The position numbers and the translations under genes were made by a program. Positions 6,355 through 9,683 of a DNA stretch of 9,683 nucleotides are shown here, one piece after another. A model generated the notes under the pieces. That model was not told the DNA's origin. It saw nothing but the letters and a program-made list of their open reading frames with translations, and did not search any database. Origin of the DNA: Oscillospiraceae bacterium (GTDB lineage: Bacteria; Bacillota; Clostridia; Oscillospirales; Acutalibacteraceae); contig JAFLUK010000052.1 in NCBI GenBank assembly GCA_022508865.1, positions 1 to 9,683 of the forward strand, in the 5' to 3' direction. The number at the start of each line of letters is the position of its first letter. Within the stretch, counting starts at the first letter, position 1.

Positions 6355-6689
6355 AGCCTTATTGCTCCGTATGTTGATTCAATTTCTACCAAAAGATTAG
6401 CAGTATCCCCATCTTTTGTAAATTGTATATCCCTGATATTATCAATGTCTGTTGGATTATCCAAAATCCTGTTTCTTATTGCTTGCTTGTAATAATTTTG
6501 ACCGCCGGCCTTACCTAAAATCTCATTATCAAAGTCAATACCCTCTTCCAAATCAAAAGGATTTTCTCTTGCACAAAGCCCGATACGAGTCTTAATATCC
6601 TGTGCAAGTGCATTTATCCCATCTTTGACTTGTAAAGAGCCTTGACTGATAATTAAATTATTGTTTTCATCGCAAGCTAAAGTCTTCAT
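6351..6689 (-). CDS. gp25/gpW-like baseplate wedge protein (112 aa)
   Basis: The protein belongs to the gp25-like family: a short N-terminal strand region, the helix VKDGINALAQDIKTRIGLCARENPFDLEEGIDF with the characteristic E-N-P-F-x-x-x-x-G-I-D-F turn, then a second helix (YYKQAIRNRILDNP) and C-terminal strands. These proteins sit at the inner baseplate and help start sheath polymerisation. I chose the ATG at 6689 because it overlaps the spike stop as ATGA (6686-6689), the same coupling seen at two other junctions. A longer frame from a GTG at 6734 would add 15 residues and overlap the spike gene by 49 bases, which is less likely. Confidence 0.88.
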   Translation of the reverse strand: MKTLACDENNNLIISQGSLQVKDGINALAQDIKTRIGLCARENPFDLEEGIDFDNEILGKAGGQNYYKQAIRNRILDNPTDIDNIRDIQFTKDGDTANLLVEIESTYGAIRL

Positions 6690-7366
6690 ATTGAACTTGA
6701 AACCCCACTCCCTGACGTTATTTTCCCCGTCCACGTTCCGGCACTACTACCTGAAGTAACATTTACTTCTACTGTGTCGTCAATCCTAGCAATTCCTTTT
6801 CCACCCTCACCGCCAAGATTAACCGTCCCGGCGTTGACTGTTGCTGTATCGGAATTGACAGTTACCGTCTTTGTTGTCATTGTAATTGACTCCGGTAAAA
6901 TATGCAAGACAGAATCCCCATTTTTTACAATAACGCCCGGTTGTCTTGCATTAAAGCTTAACGGTAAATAAACTCCATCGGAAAAGCTAAACATTCGCCT
7001 ACTTCCAATAGATGCGGCTTGTTTTGTTTGCTTAAACTTTGATATATCTTGACGGCAAGCAATAATAAGCCCCAAATCTCCTATTGCCGCATTTAATGAT
7101 ATTTCGCAATTATCGCCATACATTGTCAGCATCGGTACATTATAAATAATGTCCCCATCAGATAACGGGATTATTTCCCCATTCGTTGCTACGTTTTGAA
7201 TAACGGGTTGAACATTTACAAATTGACTATTTTCTCCAACGCCAACAACCTTAACAAAAGTACAGGTAAATAGATAATCATTAAGATATTGTTTGATTAT
7301 CTCTTGAATTGCGGCGAAATCATTACTTATCGCCCCGGGATTAAAGTTTGGCGTACGAGTTTTCAT
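6686..7366 (-). CDS. gp138-type baseplate central spike protein (226 aa)
   Basis: This resembles the gp138/gpV spike family that forms the membrane-piercing needle at the tail tip. An N-terminal helix is followed by an OB-fold-like part with VNVQPVI (50-56), IYNVPML, IGDLGLII (95-102) and SRRMFSFSDGVYLPL (122-136). The C-terminal part turns into short regular strands (ITMTTKTVTVNSDTATVNAG) ending in a Gly-rich GGEGGKGIARIDDTV, typical of the beta-helical spike and its tip. The start overlaps the hub gene by 26 bases and is preceded by GGCAGGA about five bases upstream. No zinc- or iron-binding HxH motif is visible at the tip, so a separate tip protein elsewhere is possible. Confidence 0.82.
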   Translation of the reverse strand: MKTRTPNFNPGAISNDFAAIQEIIKQYLNDYLFTCTFVKVVGVGENSQFVNVQPVIQNVATNGEIIPLSDGDIIYNVPMLTMYGDNCEISLNAAIGDLGLIIACRQDISKFKQTKQAASIGSRRMFSFSDGVYLPLSFNARQPGVIVKNGDSVLHILPESITMTTKTVTVNSDTATVNAGTVNLGGEGGKGIARIDDTVEVNVTSGSSAGTWTGKITSGSGVSSSI

Positions 7367-8252
7367 AAATATCCTGCCTTATCAATGTTAAATTTGTTTG
7401 CCATTTTGATCCTTTTGTATCTCCAGAGTGAGAAAATGTTTGAATAACGTATGTGTCGCCATTTAATGTGGGAAACTTAATAGATGTTAGATTTACCTTT
7501 TGTCCGGTAGATACAGACGGATTAAGTCTTATCTTTACGTTAGCACCTAAAGGAGTCGGCTCAGGAGCACCAATAAGATTGGTATAATTTACCTGAAACG
7601 TTGAACCCTCTTTTACTGGCTCGCCTTTTTCTTTTACAATAAGTTTTCCTTTTGAGGAAAATATATCTAATCCTGTAATCTGTGATAAATTTCTTATATG
7701 CTGGATTAAGGACTGGTCTTTATACATATAGTTTTCAATATAAACCTCATCAGTAAGATTATTGATAAAAATAAGGTTTAATCTATCTGCAAGAACTTTT
7801 AACATTTCTGAAAGCGGGAAACTTCCCTCAAAACTAAAAGAAGCTGTATCATTTACTAAAGATTGATAAAAAGACAAGCACTTTAATTTTATGGAATAAT
7901 CAGCACTATCAACACTAGGTATTGCCTCAATCACATCGCCATCAAAAATAGTTCCATATAAATTATTATATCCTGCCTCTAAAGTTATTTGATTTTGAAT
8001 ATAATTAGGAACCCACAAAGAGCAAGAGGTCGCAAGATAGCCCATTTTTTCTTTTGTTAATCCACCTATTTCTATAACCGTTTCATTAACCGCCCCTGAT
8101 ACTGTTTCCGATGTGGTAAAAGAAACCTTTGCATTTATATCTAAAAATGACAGTTGTTTAGAGTCAGACATATTCGCCCGCCCTTGATAGAGCTTTAATC
8201 TTAAAAATCTTTGCGGTATGCTCCAACTAGCCAAGTCTGTACTCCGAATCAT
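7341..8252 (-). CDS. Baseplate hub protein (gp27 / Mu gp44-like, 303 aa)
   Basis: Its position directly before the spike gene and its pattern point to the hub ring onto which the spike docks. Supporting segments are FLRLKLYQG (16-24), VNETVIEIGGLTKEKM, LEAGYNNLYGTIFDGDV (a hub-typical GY-x-x-x-x-x-I-F-x-G turn), LSEMLKVLADRLNL and LSQITGLDIFSSKGKLIV, and near the end VNLTSIKFPTLNGDTYVIQTFSHSGDTKGSKWQTNLTL. The last, with H-x-G-D-x-x-G-x-x-W, is common in this family. The start at 8252 overlaps the plug gene by 26 bases, and no clear ribosome binding site precedes it. Met28 at 8171 has a better purine-rich leader, but starting there would remove the FLRLKLYQG strand, so I keep the longer form. 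Confidence 0.78.
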   Translation of the reverse strand: MIRSTDLASWSIPQRFLRLKLYQGRANMSDSKQLSFLDINAKVSFTTSETVSGAVNETVIEIGGLTKEKMGYLATSCSLWVPNYIQNQITLEAGYNNLYGTIFDGDVIEAIPSVDSADYSIKLKCLSFYQSLVNDTASFSFEGSFPLSEMLKVLADRLNLIFINNLTDEVYIENYMYKDQSLIQHIRNLSQITGLDIFSSKGKLIVKEKGEPVKEGSTFQVNYTNLIGAPEPTPLGANVKIRLNPSVSTGQKVNLTSIKFPTLNGDTYVIQTFSHSGDTKGSKWQTNLTLIRQDIYENSYAKL

Positions 8253-8544
8253 AGATTAAAAGGAACTTATCGTTAAAATCTTCATAATACGGGTCTTCGT
8301 TGCCGCATTGGTCTTGAAAATATAAATTTCCACCTAAAATATTTGAAGATAATAACGGCATATTGTTATTACACATTACTCCGTATCTTTGGGGAGTACC
8401 ATCAACGATAATATCAGCAATTAAACCACCATCAGATAAAGTCCTTAGGTTTATATCAACCGCAAAGATATTTCCTGCATCATCGGTAAGATTGCAGTTT
8501 AATGACTGATTCGGCTCATTTAATAGGTTGATGCTATATCTCAT
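8227..8544 (-). CDS. Pam3 gp18-like baseplate plug protein (105 aa)
   Basis: This small beta-rich protein fits the cyanophage Pam3 gp18 plug family: an INLLNEPNQSLNCNL start, an FAVDINLRTLSDGGLIADIIVDG core, PLLSSNILGGNLYFQD, and a C-terminal YDSEY. In Pam3 the plug closes the tail tube inside the baseplate. I chose the ATG at 8544 because AGAGGGAG lies just upstream and the family begins near this point. An upstream in-frame ATG at 8580 would add 12 residues, lie inside the preceding gene and lack a ribosome site. It lies between the Dit-like gene and the hub. Confidence 0.72.
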   Translation of the reverse strand: MRYSINLLNEPNQSLNCNLTDDAGNIFAVDINLRTLSDGGLIADIIVDGTPQRYGVMCNNNMPLLSSNILGGNLYFQDQCGNEDPYYEDFNDKFLLIYDSEYRLG

Positions 8545-8554
8545 ATTCTCCCTC

Positions 8555-9094
8555 TTATGATAAACCAACCAATCTAGCAAATCCTGCGGGAATTGTATCT
8601 GAATCGCTAGGTTTAGTTAGATTTTTTTTCCCCACATTAAGAATTTGCTTAAAAGTCATGGATACTTCAAGCAAACCATAATTGTCATAATCTTCCGGTA
8701 TTTCATAATCTTGTAAAGTATAACCCTCACGCAGTGCTGCTTTTGTTTGAATATTAAGTGAGTACATTCCACTTTTATAATAATTTAAAGTAGTCATAAG
8801 TTGAGGTATAGAATCTACACCGCCTAGTAAGGAATTAACTAAAGCACCGACAAGGGTGGAACGTTTTAATATACCTTTAACCGTTAATACATCTGGATCA
8901 TCATATTTGTAATCTGTTACCATAACACCTGTTTCAGTGGGATATGATGTAACCTGGGAGGTTGAACGGAAAAAAGCCTCTTCAATCGTATTAAACCGCA
9001 TTATGATTTTTGTTTTCCCGCTCTTATCAGTTTCATAAATGGAATATGTACCACCCAATAAATCCCACGCCTTATTTAAGAAGCCTAATATCAT
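8555..9094 (-). CDS. Dit-like distal tail / baseplate protein (179 aa)
   Basis: The middle of the protein reads FNTIEEAFFRSTSQVTSYPTETGVMVTDYKYDDPDVLTVKGIL (residues 34-76). This follows the pattern of the Dit-like N-terminal domain: strand, then V-T-x-x-P-x-E-x-G-x-x-x-(S/T)-D-x, then P-x-x-L-x-(I/V)-x-G. The next part (LMTTLNYYKSGMYSLNIQT, then LQDYEIPEDYDNYGLLEVSMTFKQI) is the second half of the same beta-barrel. Such proteins join the tail tube to the baseplate hub. It overlaps the tape measure stop as ATGA (9091-9094), with a run of seven G's about eight bases upstream serving as ribosome site. Confidence 0.68.
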   Translation of the reverse strand: MILGFLNKAWDLLGGTYSIYETDKSGKTKIIMRFNTIEEAFFRSTSQVTSYPTETGVMVTDYKYDDPDVLTVKGILKRSTLVGALVNSLLGGVDSIPQLMTTLNYYKSGMYSLNIQTKAALREGYTLQDYEIPEDYDNYGLLEVSMTFKQILNVGKKNLTKPSDSDTIPAGFARLVGLS

Positions 9095-9683
9095 CTTATA
9101 ACCCCCCCTGTATTTTGGCGAACATATCCAGAAAATCTATTTAATAAATCTTCATTATCTGTTGTTCCTGTTATATTGACATTGAAGTTTTGAGTTATGC
9201 GATTTTCCGTACTACTTGCGTTATTAATTATACTTCCCGAATTTGGCAACATTGGTTGATATATTCCACTTTCATCTTCATCATCTTCATAAATATAAAC
9301 TGGTTGATTATACCTGTCTTCATTATAATTGTATGCACCCTGTGGATAACTTTTATTCGCAAGACTATTTTTTAATTCAATATCAGAATCAATACTATTT
9401 ATTTCGTCTTTTAAAGCTTTTCCAATAAACGGTATTTTTTCAAATATACCTTTTATCCAATCTAAAAAGCCTATGAATATTTTTGAAAAGACACTACCTA
9501 ACCATTCAGCCTTTTCTTTGAGCCAATTCCACACACCTGATAAATAGGATTTTACTTGTTCCCAGTTTTCTACAATAAGATAAGCCGCTCCAGCAACAGC
9601 AGCTAAAACAAGTAAAATCGGATTTGCCATAAACAATGCAAACAGATATTTCACAATACCGAATAATCCCATAAAGCTTGAGC
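9091..9683 (-). CDS. Tail tape measure protein, C-terminal part (cut by window edge)
   Basis: The frame is open to the right edge (codons S-S-F before the first visible Met at 9672), so this is the end of a longer gene. The visible part begins with a strongly hydrophobic stretch (KYLFALFMANPILLVLAAVAGAAYLIV). A Trp-rich amphipathic region follows (VENWEQVKSYLSGVWNWLKEKAEWLG to FLDWIKGIFEKIPFIGKAL), then an acidic Tyr/Asn-rich linker (YIYEDDEDESGIY). It ends in NRITQNFNVNITGTTDNEDLLNRFSGYV, a common tape measure ending. The hydrophobic segment may be a transmembrane helix used when the tape measure is ejected. Position just before the Dit-like gene fits. The ATG at 9672 is probably internal. 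Confidence 0.78.
   Translation of the reverse strand, partial: SSFMGLFGIVKYLFALFMANPILLVLAAVAGAAYLIVENWEQVKSYLSGVWNWLKEKAEWLGSVFSKIFIGFLDWIKGIFEKIPFIGKALKDEINSIDSDIELKNSLANKSYPQGAYNYNEDRYNQPVYIYEDDEDESGIYQPMLPNSGSIINNASSTENRITQNFNVNITGTTDNEDLLNRFSGYVRQNTGGVIR

Noticed and set aside
6690..6734. GTG start at 6734 for the gp25-like gene
   Set aside because: It would add 15 residues that overlap the spike gene, while the ATG at 6689 forms the ATGA overlap seen at two other junctions in the operon.
8545..8580. ATG at 8580 as the start of the plug gene
   Set aside because: It lies inside the Dit-like gene without a ribosome site. The ATG at 8544 follows AGAGGGAG and matches where the family begins.

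Overview
The window is the distal tail module of a contractile-tailed (myovirus-type) phage or prophage. It is AT-rich, uses the standard code (TGA acts as a stop) and shows canonical Shine-Dalgarno sites, for example AGGAGG at 1051-1056. The host cannot be named from this sequence. An AT-rich, probably gut-type Gram-negative is a guess only. Free phage, prophage and tailocin cannot be told apart here.

Right to middle (9683 down to 1606, minus strand): one tightly packed operon, read right to left. It runs from the 3' end of the tape measure gene through a Dit-like tail protein, a small Pam3-gp18-like baseplate plug, the baseplate hub, a gp138-type central spike, a gp25-like wedge protein, baseplate J and a DUF2612/gpI-like tail protein to a 981-residue tail fibre. 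Most junctions are ATGA overlaps or overlaps of 11-26 bases, which suggests translational coupling and balanced supply of baseplate parts.

Left part (about 355-1900): this is the unusual region. A short sequence encoding R-I-I-D-V-M-D lies inside the tail fibre gene near its 3' end (1878-1900). It recurs as an identical 23-bp copy at 973-995, a near copy at 357-379 and a degenerate copy at 1531-1550, in alternating orientation. Behind the two outer copies lie complete promoterless reading frames (373-660 plus, 671-979 minus). Each is in frame with the repeat and encodes an alternative tail fibre C-terminus of about the same length (95 and 102 residues, against 92 in the expressed one). The fourth copy is followed by what looks like the last 17 codons of an eroded cassette. 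The layout is that of a shufflon: two segments, each bounded by inverted sites and carrying two convergent cassettes, placed next to a constant fibre gene. Each site has a CATAA-TTGATG-TTATG type dyad with an asymmetric spacer, which fits a tyrosine recombinase. No recombinase is encoded in the window.

Between the two segments lies a 137-residue plus-strand gene, probably a tail fibre assembly chaperone, with its own promoter and terminator, so it should be expressed whichever way it faces. At the far left edge is the C-terminal part of an RNase HI-like protein; its stop codon touches the outermost repeat and so marks the left border of the visible array.
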